DNA of 64,000 bases from Thermoflavifilum sp. (GCF_014961315.1 NZ_CP063141.1:2764743-2828742), one strand, 5' to 3'; numbered from the stretch's first letter, positions 55,266 to 64,000 are shown. The notes: generated by a model from the letters alone, not told the origin. Numbers and translations: made by a program.

Positions 55266-55919
55266 TTATTTTTTTCCGCCCACCATCGGCACAAAAGAAA
55301 AATTATCAAATACTTCCTGTTCGAATTTTTGATCGTCGACTTTGGTGATGCGATACATGCGCTGGCCTTCTCTTCCGCCGATAGGAATCACCATGATGCC
55401 TCCTATCTTCAATTGTTCGATTAATTTTTCAGGAATATAGGGTGCTGCTGCTGTTACAATGATTTTATCGAATGGTGCAAAGGTGGGCAGGCCTTCATAG
55501 CCATCGCCGTAAAAGAAATGAATGGTGGGATAGCGAGAAAGAAAAGGAAAAGTTTTCAATCGTTCAAAGAGTTTACGCTGGCGTTCAATGGTGTACACAT
55601 GCGCGCCCATTTCTGCCAGAATACAGGCCTGGTAGCCGCTTCCGGTGCCGATTTCCAGGATTCTATCATGTGGCTTTACCTGAAGCAACTGTGTTTGATA
55701 TGCCACGGTATAAGGCTGTGAAATGGTTTGCCCTTCACCGATGGGGAAGGCGCGGTCTTCATAAGCAAATGATTCCAGCGCCGTATCCATAAAGAAATGA
55801 CGGGGTACGGCCTGCATGGCTTCCAGCACGGCTTCATCGGAAATGCCCTTTCGTCGCAAGCTATCGACCAGTTTCTTTCGCAATCCTTTATGCCGATAGC
55901 TGTCTTCATAACTTCTCAT
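55266..55919 (-). CDS. pcm: Protein-L-isoaspartate O-methyltransferase
   Basis: The 217-aa SAM-dependent methyltransferase repairs isoaspartyl residues in aged proteins. Motifs are VPRHFFMD, GEGQTISQPYTVAYQTQLL, the SAM loop ILEIGTGSGYQACILAEMG and the late motif DKIIVTAAAPYIPEKL. The start at 55919 (MRSYEDSYRHKGLRKKLV) fits family length; an upstream ATG at 55940 is possible. It is convergent with the DUF3667 gene with no gap. Confidence 0.94.
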   Translation of the reverse strand: MRSYEDSYRHKGLRKKLVDSLRRKGISDEAVLEAMQAVPRHFFMDTALESFAYEDRAFPIGEGQTISQPYTVAYQTQLLQVKPHDRILEIGTGSGYQACILAEMGAHVYTIERQRKLFERLKTFPFLSRYPTIHFFYGDGYEGLPTFAPFDKIIVTAAAPYIPEKLIEQLKIGGIMVIPIGGREGQRMYRITKVDDQKFEQEVFDNFSFVPMVGGKK

Positions 55920-56047
55920 GCGGTAAAAGTAACAATTCAATCACATTTTTTTATGCTCCGGACATCGTGAAGCATGCATACTATACTATAGCAAATTGAA
56001 ATCAACACATCCCGTTAGCGGAAAATAGCGATAAAAGCCGGGGGAAG

Positions 56048-56118
56048 TTGCCCGACCAGGATTCGAACCTGGACAAGCAGAACCAAAATCTGCTGTACTA
56101 CCGTTATACTATCGGGCA
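56048..56118 (-). tRNA. tRNA-Gln (anticodon TTG)
   Basis: A 71-nt cloverleaf on the minus strand: acceptor TGCCCGA with TCGGGCA and discriminator A; anticodon arm gcaga-ttttggt-tctgc gives TTG; T-loop GGTTCGAATCC. The first pair U1-A72 is usual for tRNA-Gln. Confidence 0.95.
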
Positions 56119-56149
56119 ATCGTCAGATGGATATGTCAATAAGCTGCAG

Positions 56150-56157
56150 CAAAAATA
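56150..56157 (-). promoter_or_regulatory. Candidate -7 element of tRNA-Gln
   Basis: CAAAAATA on the plus strand reads TATTTTTG on the minus strand, an exact TAnnTTTG match 31 nt before the tRNA, a spacing close to that of the tRNA-Gly promoter. No -33 partner is evident. Confidence 0.45.
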
Positions 56158-56183
56158 CGGGAATTTTTCAGAGTTTGTTTATG

Positions 56184-57194
56184 TCAGGTAAAAAATGAAA
56201 TACCTCCGAGCAGTTGTTCACATTCGGTTTGCAGCCGTTGCGGATCGACGGGCACCACACCCACCTGCTCGCATACCAGTCCGCCTGCAATATTCGCCAT
56301 TTCGGCCATCAGCCGGGGGTTATGTGTAGTTGCCCAAACCAGCGCTGCCGTAGCAATCACCGTATCGCCGGCACCACTCACATCTGCAATATTGCGAAGG
56401 TGTGAGGGTATTAACCAGTGCTGCTGACCATTGCTACAAAAAACTCCTTTTTCTGAAAGTGTGATCAATGAATATTCATGATGTAATCGGTTTTGCAGCA
56501 GGCCATGCATGTGCATCAAATGCTGCTGATCAACCGGACAATCATCGAGATGCAATCCTTCCTTTACTTCTTTTAAATTAGGTTTAAACACGGTAACCCC
56601 TTCGTATGCCCAGAAGTTTTTTTTCTTGGGATCTACACAGATGGGTATCTGTAATCGTTTGCAACTATCAATCACTTGCCGGATCACATCGGGCGAAAGC
56701 AGGCCTTTATCATAATCTTCAAAGATCACGACATCCGGACGCATGTGCTGCAAGATATGATCGACCTTATCCAGTAAGACCTGTTTTTCCTGAGATGATA
56801 GATCATGAATTTGCTCATGATCAAGGCGCAGCATCTGCTGGTTTCGGCTGATGATTCGGGTTTTGCTGGTGGTGCATCGTTCGGCAGACCGCATCATGCC
56901 CCAGGTGTTTAAGCCCTGCTGTTCCAAACAAGCTATCAACTGTTGCCCTTCCGGATCATTTCCCACGATGCCAATCATGTACACCTCTGCACCCAGGGCC
57001 ACTGCATTGATGGCTACATTAGCCGCTCCACCCGGCCGCACTTCTTTGCGCTGCAGGGATACAATGGGCACGGGGGCTTCCGGTGAAATCCGTTCCACCC
57101 CACCCCACCAGTACACATCAAGCATCACATCGCCAATCACCAGCACCTTACATTGATGAAATTGCCGAAACAAGTTATCGAACGACATGCTCAA
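56184..57194 (-). CDS. rfaE1: Heptose-7-phosphate kinase (RfaE1/HldE kinase domain)
   Basis: The 336-aa PfkB-family kinase phosphorylates D-glycero-D-manno-heptose 7-phosphate at C1 for LPS core synthesis. Motifs are VLVIGDVMLDVYWWGGVERI, GGAANVAINAVALGA, and the PfkB signature ADVSGAGDTVIATAAL with the catalytic Asp. It equals the N-terminal half of HldE; the adenylyltransferase is separate at 29251. It overlaps the APC permease gene by 4 nt, which suggests coupling though the functions look unrelated. Confidence 0.92.
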   Translation of the reverse strand: MSMSFDNLFRQFHQCKVLVIGDVMLDVYWWGGVERISPEAPVPIVSLQRKEVRPGGAANVAINAVALGAEVYMIGIVGNDPEGQQLIACLEQQGLNTWGMMRSAERCTTSKTRIISRNQQMLRLDHEQIHDLSSQEKQVLLDKVDHILQHMRPDVVIFEDYDKGLLSPDVIRQVIDSCKRLQIPICVDPKKKNFWAYEGVTVFKPNLKEVKEGLHLDDCPVDQQHLMHMHGLLQNRLHHEYSLITLSEKGVFCSNGQQHWLIPSHLRNIADVSGAGDTVIATAALVWATTHNPRLMAEMANIAGGLVCEQVGVVPVDPQRLQTECEQLLGGISFFT

Positions 57195-58651
57195 GTATTT
57201 GTTTGGGATCGAACAGATGAAGATTTGGAATGACTGCGAATAAAACCGTAATATACGGGAATGCCAATCAATACAATGATGAGCCCAGGCCAGGTATAAT
57301 CGGGTCTGAGCCAGAGTAGCGAAATACAGATGCAGATGGCCATGAGGATATACAATATCGGCAAATAGGGATACCCGAACACACGATAGGGACGATATTG
57401 ATCAGGCCTGATTTTCCGAAGGCGGATAATGCCCATGATGGTAAGCACATAAAAAATCAACACCACGAAAATCACATAGTTCAATAAATCGCTGTATTTA
57501 CCTGAAATGCAAAGCAAGCTGGCCCAGATACCCTGCATCCATAAAGCGGTTTCCGGAACACCTTTCTCATTTAGTTTGCCGGCCGATGAAAAAAACAATC
57601 CATCACCCGCCATGGTATAATAAACACGTGCACCGCTCAACACCAATCCATTATTACAACCAAATGTAGAAATCATGATCATGACGGCAATGATGCCTGC
57701 TCCGATGGCACCCAGAAAATGCCCTGCAGCAACCGAAGCCACCCGATCAGCGGGTGCCGTGGCTATCTCCTGCATGGGTAATACACCCGCATACATTACA
57801 TTACACAGCACATAGATCACCGTTACCAGCAACGTACCTAAAAACATGCTCCTGCCAATATTTTTTTCAGGTTTTTTGATTTCGGCTGCAATAAAGGTTA
57901 CACTATTCCATGCATCACTGGAAAAAAGCGCCCCCACCATAGCCACAGCGGTTAAACCGATGAGCTGTATACCTGTCGAAGGCTGCCAGATGCTTTGCCC
58001 ATGTTCAGATACGAGTTGAGAAGCATGCCAAGCTTGCTGCCAGTTTGCCCGCCATACCTGCGGCTCAAAGCCTATCCAGAGCCCGAGCACAACTAACAAT
58101 AAAAGCGCAAGAATCTTGGTCAAGGTAAAAATAAACTGAATCCACTTGCCCGTGCGAATGCCTCTTGTATTTACATAGGTTAAAACCAAAATCATAGCAA
58201 TAGCCAGCAATTGTGCACGATTGACGGCAAACGAGCCCATTTGCCAGAGGATATGATCTTCTCCTATCTGCGGCAGTAAATAGGCGGTATATTTCGCAAA
58301 AGCTACGGCCACAGCTGCAATGGTTCCCGTTTCAATGACCAGGAAAAAAGCCCACCCATAGAGAAATCCCACCAGCGGATGAAGGGATTCGCGTAAATAC
58401 ACATACTGGCCACCGGCATGCGGAAACATACCCGATAATTCACCATAGCTCACGGCACCAATCACCGTCATCACGCCCGAAAGCACCCATACCAGCATGA
58501 AATATCCCGCTCCGCCCACCGTACGGGCAATTTCGGCACTCACAATAAAAATTCCGGAGCCAATCATGACTCCGGATACCAGCATGATGCCATCAATCAA
58601 CCGCAGCGATCGTTGAAATTGTGCACCCGATGATGAATATCTGTCTGCCAT
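57191..58651 (-). CDS. APC-family amino-acid permease
   Basis: The 486-aa inner-membrane transporter has about 12 hydrophobic segments. The first APC helix reads LIDGIMLVSGVMIGSGIFIV, with the unwound GSGIF motif, and the family segments GGQYVYLRESLHPLVGFLYG and FSSDAWNSVTF are present. It resembles LAT/YkfD-type permeases. The substrate cannot be read from sequence. It lies 21 nt after the OmpH-like gene and overlaps rfaE1. Confidence 0.9.
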   Translation of the reverse strand: MADRYSSSGAQFQRSLRLIDGIMLVSGVMIGSGIFIVSAEIARTVGGAGYFMLVWVLSGVMTVIGAVSYGELSGMFPHAGGQYVYLRESLHPLVGFLYGWAFFLVIETGTIAAVAVAFAKYTAYLLPQIGEDHILWQMGSFAVNRAQLLAIAMILVLTYVNTRGIRTGKWIQFIFTLTKILALLLLVVLGLWIGFEPQVWRANWQQAWHASQLVSEHGQSIWQPSTGIQLIGLTAVAMVGALFSSDAWNSVTFIAAEIKKPEKNIGRSMFLGTLLVTVIYVLCNVMYAGVLPMQEIATAPADRVASVAAGHFLGAIGAGIIAVMIMISTFGCNNGLVLSGARVYYTMAGDGLFFSSAGKLNEKGVPETALWMQGIWASLLCISGKYSDLLNYVIFVVLIFYVLTIMGIIRLRKIRPDQYRPYRVFGYPYLPILYILMAICICISLLWLRPDYTWPGLIIVLIGIPVYYGFIRSHSKSSSVRSQTNT

Positions 58652-58672
58652 ATACCGGTGAAAAGATACAGA

Positions 58673-59260
58673 TTATTTGGTAGCATGCAAGGCATTAAGC
58701 CCTTCAATTACATCGCGTGTGATATCCTGAGCAGGATTGGCGTAAAGAATATCTGATGCACCGCTGGCATAGGAAAAAATGAATTGATAATGTTTATCAG
58801 CATTATATCGTTGCAAAAAGGTATGAAGCTCTTGCTGCAGACTGTCCTGAAAAGCTTGCTGCTGGGCCAGCAATTGCTGTCGCATGGCTTCCTGTTTGGC
58901 TTGCAATTGTTGTTGGTGCTGCAAGAGTTTTTGTTGGGCAGCCTCGCCTTCGGTTTGCGTCATCGTCGGAGCTTTCTGCTGTAATTGTGTATATTCTCTT
59001 TGTAATTGCTGCACATCCTGCTGAAGCTCCTTCTCCATTCTTGCCTGCTGGGCTTCCAGCTGAGCACGTTTTTCTTTGAAATAAGCATAATGAGCCTGCA
59101 ATGTATCCATGTTCACATAAGCAAATTGCGGTGCAGATAGGGTATCTGCAACGGCATGCACAGCTGGATGTGAAACTTTGTGATGAAAATGCAGGTAAAA
59201 TAAAACAGCTACGGCAATCAGTAAAACAATATTGAGGATTGCAGATAATGTCCATTTCAT
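58673..59260 (-). CDS. OmpH/Skp-family periplasmic chaperone-like protein
   Basis: The 195-aa product starts at 59260 (MKWTLSAILNIVLLIAVAVL). One N-terminal membrane anchor or uncleaved signal is followed by AYVNMDTLQAHYAYFKEKRA. A long Gln-rich coiled coil (about residues 65-150) comes next, and then the Skp-type end YQFIFSYASGASDILYANPAQDIT. Family members escort outer-membrane proteins through the periplasm. The many Gln codons make this region low in complexity. Confidence 0.88.
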   Translation of the reverse strand: MKWTLSAILNIVLLIAVAVLFYLHFHHKVSHPAVHAVADTLSAPQFAYVNMDTLQAHYAYFKEKRAQLEAQQARMEKELQQDVQQLQREYTQLQQKAPTMTQTEGEAAQQKLLQHQQQLQAKQEAMRQQLLAQQQAFQDSLQQELHTFLQRYNADKHYQFIFSYASGASDILYANPAQDITRDVIEGLNALHATK

Positions 59261-59315
59261 GAGCCCGTATTTTTTATCTGACTGCAAGATAATAGAAATG
59301 CCCGATTCATCCGAA

Positions 59316-59354
59316 GGCAAAAAGAAAGCCCTACCCCGTTGTCAATGGGCTTTT
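59316..59354 (-). terminator. Probable terminator of lysC
   Basis: A 7-bp stem aaagccc/gggcttt (59325-59331, 59347-59353) with a 15-nt loop is followed on the minus strand by CTTTTTG. The loop is long, so it may be weak. Confidence 0.5.
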
Positions 59355-59391
59355 CGTCAGATACCTCTATAAACAAACCGCATATCGAAAA

Positions 59392-60714
59392 TTAATCCAG
59401 CCCGAACAGGCCTTTGTTCAATGCACGCAAGGCCTGCTCTTTGTGAGTACTATGGATAAGCAACGATACGTTATGCCGACTGCCACCATAAGAAATCATG
59501 CGTAAAGGAATGGGCTCAAGTGCTGCAAACATATTTTTCAGAATAGCTTTCTGAGAAACAATTTCATTCCCCACAATAGCGATGATGGTTTGATCGTGCT
59601 CTACTTCCACGCTGCCGTAGGCCTCCAGCTCGCGTTGAATATTTTCCAGATGCACAATCTGGTCAATTGTCAATGACACGGCCACTTCAGAAGTGGTTAT
59701 CATGTCAATAGGCGTACGATATTTTTCAAATACTTCAAATACTTTTCTCAAAAATCCATAAGCCAGCAGCATGCGGCTCGATTTGATTTTGATCGCGGTG
59801 ATGCCGTCTTTTGCAGCCACGGCCTTTACGCCCTCACCCGTGGCCTGATCGGTGATCAGTGTACCCCGGGCTTCGGGTTGCATGGTATTGAGCAAGCGTA
59901 CTGGAATATTGAAGAACTGAGCGGGCCAAATAGAAGCCGGGTGCAGAATCTTCGCACCGAAATAGGCCAGCTCCGCTGCTTCATCAAACGAAAGTCGTTC
60001 AATCGGAAACGTGTTTTTTACCACCCGCGGGTCGTTGTTATGCATACCATCGATGTCGGTCCATATTTGTATTTCGGAAGCTTGAACGGCGGCTCCAATC
60101 AGAGATGCGGTGTAATCACTTCCTCCGCGCTTGAGGTTATCCACTTCACCACGGGCATTTCTACAGATATATCCCTGCGTGACAAACAGATGTTGATCAG
60201 GATATTGTTGCAATAATGCCGTAAGTTTTGTTTTGATCTTGGCCAGCACCGGTTCGTGATATTCATCGATATACATGAATTCCAATGCAGGCAACAACAC
60301 CACCGGCACCTGAATTTCTTCCAGATAGGTGCAAAACAGTTGTGTGGAAAGTAATTCGCCCTGAGCCAGGATATCGCGTTCCAGAGCTTCACTGAAAGAA
60401 ATCTTCAGGATAATTTCCAGAAATTCAAAATGATGATTCACGATATCACGGGCTTTCACGCGAGCTTCGGATGTTTGCAACAGGCCTTCGCAGAATGCAT
60501 CGTAATGTTTGCGCAAATCATCGATTATCTGTTTGGCCTGATCGCGATGGCCATCGGCCAGCGCCTTGCTGATCTGCACCAGCGTGTTGGTTGTGCCGGA
60601 AAGTGCGGAAAGCACCACAATCTTATCTTCCGGCTCGGATAGGATAAGCCGGGCAACGGCATGCATGCGTTCGGGCTTACCAACGGATGTACCGCCAAAT
60701 TTCATAATTTTCAT
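59392..60714 (-). CDS. lysC: Aspartate kinase
   Basis: The 440-aa monofunctional kinase phosphorylates aspartate for the lysine, threonine and methionine families. The start MKIMKFGGTSVGKPERM carries the KFGGTSV motif; later GGSDYTASLIGAAVQASEIQIWTDIDG and AELAYFGAKILHPASI are typical. Two ACT regulatory domains follow (about residues 300-440: ITAIKIKSSRML, VALIVGNEI-like). It stands alone, with a 64-nt gap to the dehydrogenase upstream. Confidence 0.95.
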   Translation of the reverse strand: MKIMKFGGTSVGKPERMHAVARLILSEPEDKIVVLSALSGTTNTLVQISKALADGHRDQAKQIIDDLRKHYDAFCEGLLQTSEARVKARDIVNHHFEFLEIILKISFSEALERDILAQGELLSTQLFCTYLEEIQVPVVLLPALEFMYIDEYHEPVLAKIKTKLTALLQQYPDQHLFVTQGYICRNARGEVDNLKRGGSDYTASLIGAAVQASEIQIWTDIDGMHNNDPRVVKNTFPIERLSFDEAAELAYFGAKILHPASIWPAQFFNIPVRLLNTMQPEARGTLITDQATGEGVKAVAAKDGITAIKIKSSRMLLAYGFLRKVFEVFEKYRTPIDMITTSEVAVSLTIDQIVHLENIQRELEAYGSVEVEHDQTIIAIVGNEIVSQKAILKNMFAALEPIPLRMISYGGSRHNVSLLIHSTHKEQALRALNKGLFGLD

Positions 60715-60778
60715 AGGCTATCTGCTGTTTATTTGCATCGAATGAGGATAAGCTTTCATGGTAAATTTCATTCTACAA

Positions 60779-61879
60779 TCACTTGTGCAGGGGATCCGGG
60801 AAATGTGCGCCAAACCGCTCCGATAAAGCTTTCAACGCCTGTACTACAGACGAGTGAAGCGGTATGCCCAGCTCCCTGCGTTGGGCTTCCATCATACGTT
60901 CAGGATCGCCGGGAACTTTCACGGGCTCAGCAGCATCCAGCGGCCGGGCTGCACGAAACCGACGAATCCAGCTATCGATATGGGTTTTGAATGCCTCCGC
61001 AGGCCGGAATGCATCAATGCGCAAAGCTCCAAAGAAATGGCCAATACCTGCTGCTCCCGGGGGTGCATCCTGCGGCAAGGGTAGAAAATGAACGAAGGGA
61101 GGAACCCATGGGCCAAAGCCCGCTCCCGGCAAAACGCCCGATAGAATATCGACAAGGGCCGACAGGCAATATCCCTTATGGCTGCCCGTTTCCAGTCGAC
61201 TCCCCAGGGGCAACAATGCACCACCCTGCTGCAGGGCAAAAGGATCGCGCGTAGGCCGGCCATCGGCATCTTGTATCCAGCCTTCCGGCGCCAGTGCTTG
61301 CTTGCGTTGTAAGATTTCCAGCTTGCCATTTGCCGCTGCCGAAGTAGCCATATCGATAACAATCGGCGGCTCATCGCCCGCGGGAATGGCCACTGCAATG
61401 GGATTGGTTCCCAGCATGCGTTCCACAGATAAAGCGGGAGCTACCAGTGGACTGGCATTGGTGAGGGCCATGCCAATCATCTCTTCCTCCAGAGCCAGCA
61501 TGGCATGATAGCCGGCAATACCGAAGTGGTTTGAATTCCGTACGGCCACCCAGCCCGAGCCCACCTGCCGGGCTTTCTGGATCGCTACCCGCATGGCAAA
61601 GGGAGCCACCAGCAATCCCAACCCTCGATCGCCATCTATCCATGCGGTGGAAGGCGTTTCATGGACAACAAAAGGCCGGGCATCCACACGAATACGCCCC
61701 GCCTCCCAGAGGCGCACATAACCCGACAAACGCGCCAGCCCATGCGAATCTATTCCCCGTAAATCAGCCTTCAACAATACATCAGCGGCCAACTTCGCCT
61801 GCGGCTCATCATAACCCATTCGCTGAAAAATATCAGCACAGAATGCCTGTAAATCGCCTACCGCAAATGTTTGATCCAT
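60779..61879 (-). CDS. LDH2/MDH2-family malate/lactate dehydrogenase
   Basis: The 366-aa NAD(P)-dependent oxidoreductase has the family fold motifs DLRGIDSHGLARL (catalytic His), VAVRNSNHFGIAGYHAM, LGTNPIAVAIPAG, IDMATSAAANGKLEI and ETGSHKGYCLSALVDILSG. Members reduce or oxidise malate, L-lactate, ureidoglycolate or 2,3-diketo-L-gulonate. The substrate is not clear from sequence. Codon use looks G/C-rich with several long antisense frames. Confidence 0.9.
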   Translation of the reverse strand: MDQTFAVGDLQAFCADIFQRMGYDEPQAKLAADVLLKADLRGIDSHGLARLSGYVRLWEAGRIRVDARPFVVHETPSTAWIDGDRGLGLLVAPFAMRVAIQKARQVGSGWVAVRNSNHFGIAGYHAMLALEEEMIGMALTNASPLVAPALSVERMLGTNPIAVAIPAGDEPPIVIDMATSAAANGKLEILQRKQALAPEGWIQDADGRPTRDPFALQQGGALLPLGSRLETGSHKGYCLSALVDILSGVLPGAGFGPWVPPFVHFLPLPQDAPPGAAGIGHFFGALRIDAFRPAEAFKTHIDSWIRRFRAARPLDAAEPVKVPGDPERMMEAQRRELGIPLHSSVVQALKALSERFGAHFPDPLHK

Positions 61880-61939
61880 GGAATCTTCTGTGAAGCGAAG
61901 AAATCAATCTGTTCCGAGAACATCATCGGCTACCTTCAC

Positions 61940-62254
61940 TTAAGCCTGCGCTGCCGGTCCGCCAAAATTCATGGGAATGGTCACTGGATCCTGATCTTGA
62001 ATGACGCCATGCACCGCTTCATATTTTTTGATGTTATCAGCCAGTGCTTTTAGAAGGCGCTTGGCATGCTGAGGGGTGACAATAATCCTCGATTTTACGC
62101 GGGCCTTGGGCATGCCGGGCATCACCGTTATGAAATCCAGGACAAACTCGGCGTTGGAATGCGTAATCACAGCCAGGTTAGCATAAATGCCCTCGGCCAT
62201 GTCTTCACTCAGCTCTATATTCAGCTGATTCTGATTTTCTGGTTGCTGACTCAT
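61940..62254 (-). CDS. DUF3467 family protein
   Basis: The 104-aa product starts at 62254 (MSQQPENQNQLNIELSEDM); the open frame reaches 62329. The DUF3467 pattern is clear: GIYANLAVITHSNAEFVLDF, PKARVKSRIIVTPQHAKRLL, ALADNIKKYEAVHG. The family is small, cytoplasmic and of unknown function. A -7 element TACCTTTG (62277-62284, minus strand) lies 22 nt upstream of the start. Confidence 0.9.
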   Translation of the reverse strand: MSQQPENQNQLNIELSEDMAEGIYANLAVITHSNAEFVLDFITVMPGMPKARVKSRIIVTPQHAKRLLKALADNIKKYEAVHGVIQDQDPVTIPMNFGGPAAQA

Positions 62255-62276
62255 GCTGCAAAGTTTCTTCTGCCAG

Positions 62277-62284
62277 CAAAGGTA
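62277..62284 (-). promoter_or_regulatory. Candidate -7 element of the DUF3467 gene
   Basis: CAAAGGTA on the plus strand reads TACCTTTG on the minus strand, an exact TAnnTTTG match 22 nt before the start. No -33 partner was found. Confidence 0.45.
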
Positions 62285-62580
62285 GCAATTCCTGAAAAGC
62301 CGATCATGGAAATTATACCAGCTCGACACCCGTATGGTTATTTAAAAATTTTTCCGGGCAGGACACCACAGGATAGTTGTAAAGTCAGGACACCCTACCT
62401 TTACCTGACCTAATATCAGTAGGATATGATATCTGGTTTTATGGGTAAATGAGTTCATCCAACAAGCGCTCCGGCTCATTCCTGGCTGGAGCTTTCTTAT
62501 ATCTTGAAAACCTGAACAGAAGCGCTCGGTTTTGTATTTTTTGCACGTAAGCTATTGGATAAACAGATAAGGATTCGCAT
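62285..62580 (+). promoter_or_regulatory. Upstream region of the rhamnose operon
   Basis: About 300 bp without a gene before rhaT. It holds two overlapping inverted repeats (gtaaag/ctttac and gtcagg/cctgac, 62379-62409), which exclude each other as hairpins. A stem gctccggc/gctggagc (62468-62475, 62485-62492) has a 9-nt loop and a weak T-rich tail. A direct repeat aagcgctc(c)gg occurs at 62464 and 62520. These could be an operator or an attenuator for rhamnose control. No clear TAnnTTTG box was seen. Confidence 0.35.
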
Positions 62581-63657
62581 ATGCAAGTAATCTTAGGTGT
62601 TATTCTGCATTTCATCGGCGGCTTTGCTTCAGGCAGTTTTTACATGCCGTTCAAAAAAGTACGCAAATGGGCCTGGGAAAACTACTGGTTAGTGGGTGGA
62701 TTCTTCTCCTGGCTGATCGTTCCCACCCTTGCAGCCTGGCTCACCGTACCCCATTTCGGGGCCATCATCCGCGCCACTTCCGCCGACACCAAATTCTGGA
62801 CTTACCTGATGGGCGTGCTCTGGGGCATTGGTGGATTAACGTATGGACTCGGTGTACGCTATCTGGGCATGTCGCTCGGCAATTCGGTGATCTTAGGACT
62901 TACCGCAACATTCGGGGCCTTACTGCCTTCGGTGTATTACGATTTCGTACCGCACGATGGCAAGGTTACTTTTACCATGTTACTGGATAATGCCTGGGGG
63001 CAATGGGTGCTGGCTGGTGTGGTCGTCTGCCTGGTGGGCATTTATCTCTGCGGCAAAGCGGGCTTGATGAAGGAAAAAGATTTTAAAGGGCATGCACCGG
63101 TGGATGAACTTTCCGCTGAAAGCAAAGAAGAATTCAGCATCGGCAAAGGATTGATCGTGGCTATCATCTCGGGCGTGCTCAGCGCCTGCTTCAACTATGG
63201 TATTGAAGCCGGCACACCCATGGCACAACGTGCTGTGCAAATGGGCACCAATCCTCTGTTTCAAAATAATGTCACCTATATCGTATTGCTCTGGGGCGGA
63301 CTTACCACTAATTTCATCTGGTGCATCATCCTGCATATCAAAAACCACACATTTGGTGATTATATCGATGCCAAAACCCCTCTAGCCAACAATTACCTGT
63401 TTGCTGCGCTGGCCGGCACCACCTGGTTTCTGCAATTCTTTTTCTACGGCATGGGCGAAAGCAAGCTGGGCAACGGCGCCAGCTCCTGGATCCTGCACAT
63501 GGCTTTCATCATCCTCACCGCCAACATGTGGGGACTGGTATTGAAAGAATGGAAGGGTGTCAATCGCAAAACTTTATATACCATTATTGCTGGGATTGCC
63601 GCCATCTTCATCGCCATCATGCTGGTAGGTATTGGTAATGCACTGAAACCCGCATAA
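62581..63657 (+). CDS. rhaT: L-rhamnose/H+ symporter
   Basis: The 358-aa inner-membrane transporter of the RhaT family has about 10 hydrophobic segments. Recognisable parts are LGVILHFIGGFASGSFYMPFKKV, WGIGGLTYGLGVRYLGMSLG and AGTTWFLQFFFYGMGESKLG. It brings L-rhamnose into the cytoplasm. It is followed 11 nt later by rhaM in what must be the first part of a rhamnose operon leaving the window. Confidence 0.94.
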   Translation: MQVILGVILHFIGGFASGSFYMPFKKVRKWAWENYWLVGGFFSWLIVPTLAAWLTVPHFGAIIRATSADTKFWTYLMGVLWGIGGLTYGLGVRYLGMSLGNSVILGLTATFGALLPSVYYDFVPHDGKVTFTMLLDNAWGQWVLAGVVVCLVGIYLCGKAGLMKEKDFKGHAPVDELSAESKEEFSIGKGLIVAIISGVLSACFNYGIEAGTPMAQRAVQMGTNPLFQNNVTYIVLLWGGLTTNFIWCIILHIKNHTFGDYIDAKTPLANNYLFAALAGTTWFLQFFFYGMGESKLGNGASSWILHMAFIILTANMWGLVLKEWKGVNRKTLYTIIAGIAAIFIAIMLVGIGNALKPA

Positions 63658-63668
63658 AATTTCCTGAT

Positions 63669-63983
63669 ATGAAACGATTGGGATTTACCATGCAGCTGAA
63701 GCCTGGATATGCCGATGAATATAAAAAACGCCACGATGCCATCTGGCCCGAATTAAAGCAATTACTGAAAGAAAGCGGTATTCATCACTACGGCATTTAT
63801 CTTGATGCGGCAACGCATACCTTATTTGCCACGCTGGAAATAGAAGAGGAAAGTCGATATGCCGCCCTGCCTCAACATCCCTTGATGCAGCGATGGTGGG
63901 CTTATATGGCCGACATCATGGAAACGCATCCCGATCATTCACCCATCAGTACGCCCTTGAAAGAAATGTTTTATCTGGAATGA
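63669..63983 (+). CDS. rhaM: L-rhamnose mutarotase
   Basis: The 104-aa enzyme interconverts alpha- and beta-L-rhamnose. It has full family length with the catalytic His22 in KKRHDAIWPEL, IHHYGIYLD and HPLMQRWWAYMADIM. It lies 11 nt after rhaT, consistent with cotranscription. The downstream catabolic genes are not in the window. Confidence 0.95.
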   Translation: MKRLGFTMQLKPGYADEYKKRHDAIWPELKQLLKESGIHHYGIYLDAATHTLFATLEIEEESRYAALPQHPLMQRWWAYMADIMETHPDHSPISTPLKEMFYLE

Positions 63984-64000
63984 TGAAACAATTGAATGAT

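Noticed and set aside
62379..62409. H-type pseudoknot formed by the two overlapping inverted repeats
   Set aside because: Two of its connecting loops would have zero length, which is sterically impossible; alternative hairpins are more plausible.

Overview
The window is chromosomal DNA from a Bacteroidota bacterium, most likely a Chitinophagaceae-like member of Chitinophagia (inference from gene families; the species is not identified). The evidence is a SusC/SusD pair with an ECF sigma/FecR regulator, several TonB-dependent or plug-type outer-membrane barrels, HU-plus-SPOR proteins, DUF3667 and DUF4197 proteins, weak Shine-Dalgarno sequences, and a recurring promoter element TAnnTTTG preceded by a TTG/TTTG about 17-23 nt upstream. 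No IS element, phage, CRISPR array or plasmid feature was seen. Most of the window is ordinary core genome.

Layout. 1-1.75 kb: a secreted YD-repeat-like protein, then a tRNA operon (Gly-GCC, Leu-UAA, Leu-CAG) bounded by a good promoter and a terminator. Inside that operon, directly before tRNA-Leu(UAA), lie three 95-bp tandem units that copy the 5' part of the tRNA but carry a different anticodon arm and no T-arm. This is the most unusual structure found. 1.8-11.5 kb: TonB receptor, PAP2 phosphatase, RsmF-like methyltransferase, aconitase, kdsB, ogt. 11.5-20.2 kb: a polysaccharide utilisation locus on the minus strand (ECF sigma, FecR, SusC with an STN domain, SusD, GH29 fucosidase with a CBM32/F5-8C-like tail). 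The fucosidase is frameshifted and is separated from susCD by a strong terminator. 20.3-25 kb: mvaB, rlmB, NUDIX, an ALDH7-type dehydrogenase and panB in one direction. 25-36.3 kb: UDP-sugar epimerase, ppk-ppx, panD with an LPG-synthase-like membrane protein and hldE-type adenylyltransferase, an MbfA-like ferritin/VIT1 protein, panC, a truncated GT5-like protein, metK, rplT-rpmI.

36.3-56.2 kb: DUF4197, a large outer-membrane receptor, tRNA-His, an FKBP lipoprotein, serine dehydratase, SDR, a TPR / beta-barrel / HU-SPOR operon, DoxX, thioesterase, PBP4-type carboxypeptidase, cinA, a second HU-SPOR protein, a frameshifted DUF3667 gene, pcm, tRNA-Gln. 56.2-64 kb: heptose-7-phosphate kinase with an APC permease and an OmpH-like protein, lysC, an LDH2-family dehydrogenase, DUF3467, and the start of a rhamnose operon (rhaT, rhaM) that runs off the window.

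Themes. Pantothenate genes panB, panD and panC all lie on the minus strand within 9 kb but in three separate transcription units. The heptose kinase and adenylyltransferase that are fused as HldE in E. coli are separate genes about 27 kb apart. Deoxy-sugar use is represented twice (fucosidase PUL, rhamnose transport and mutarotase). Two genes (GH29, DUF3667) are broken by single-base frame changes and could be real pseudogenes or assembly errors.
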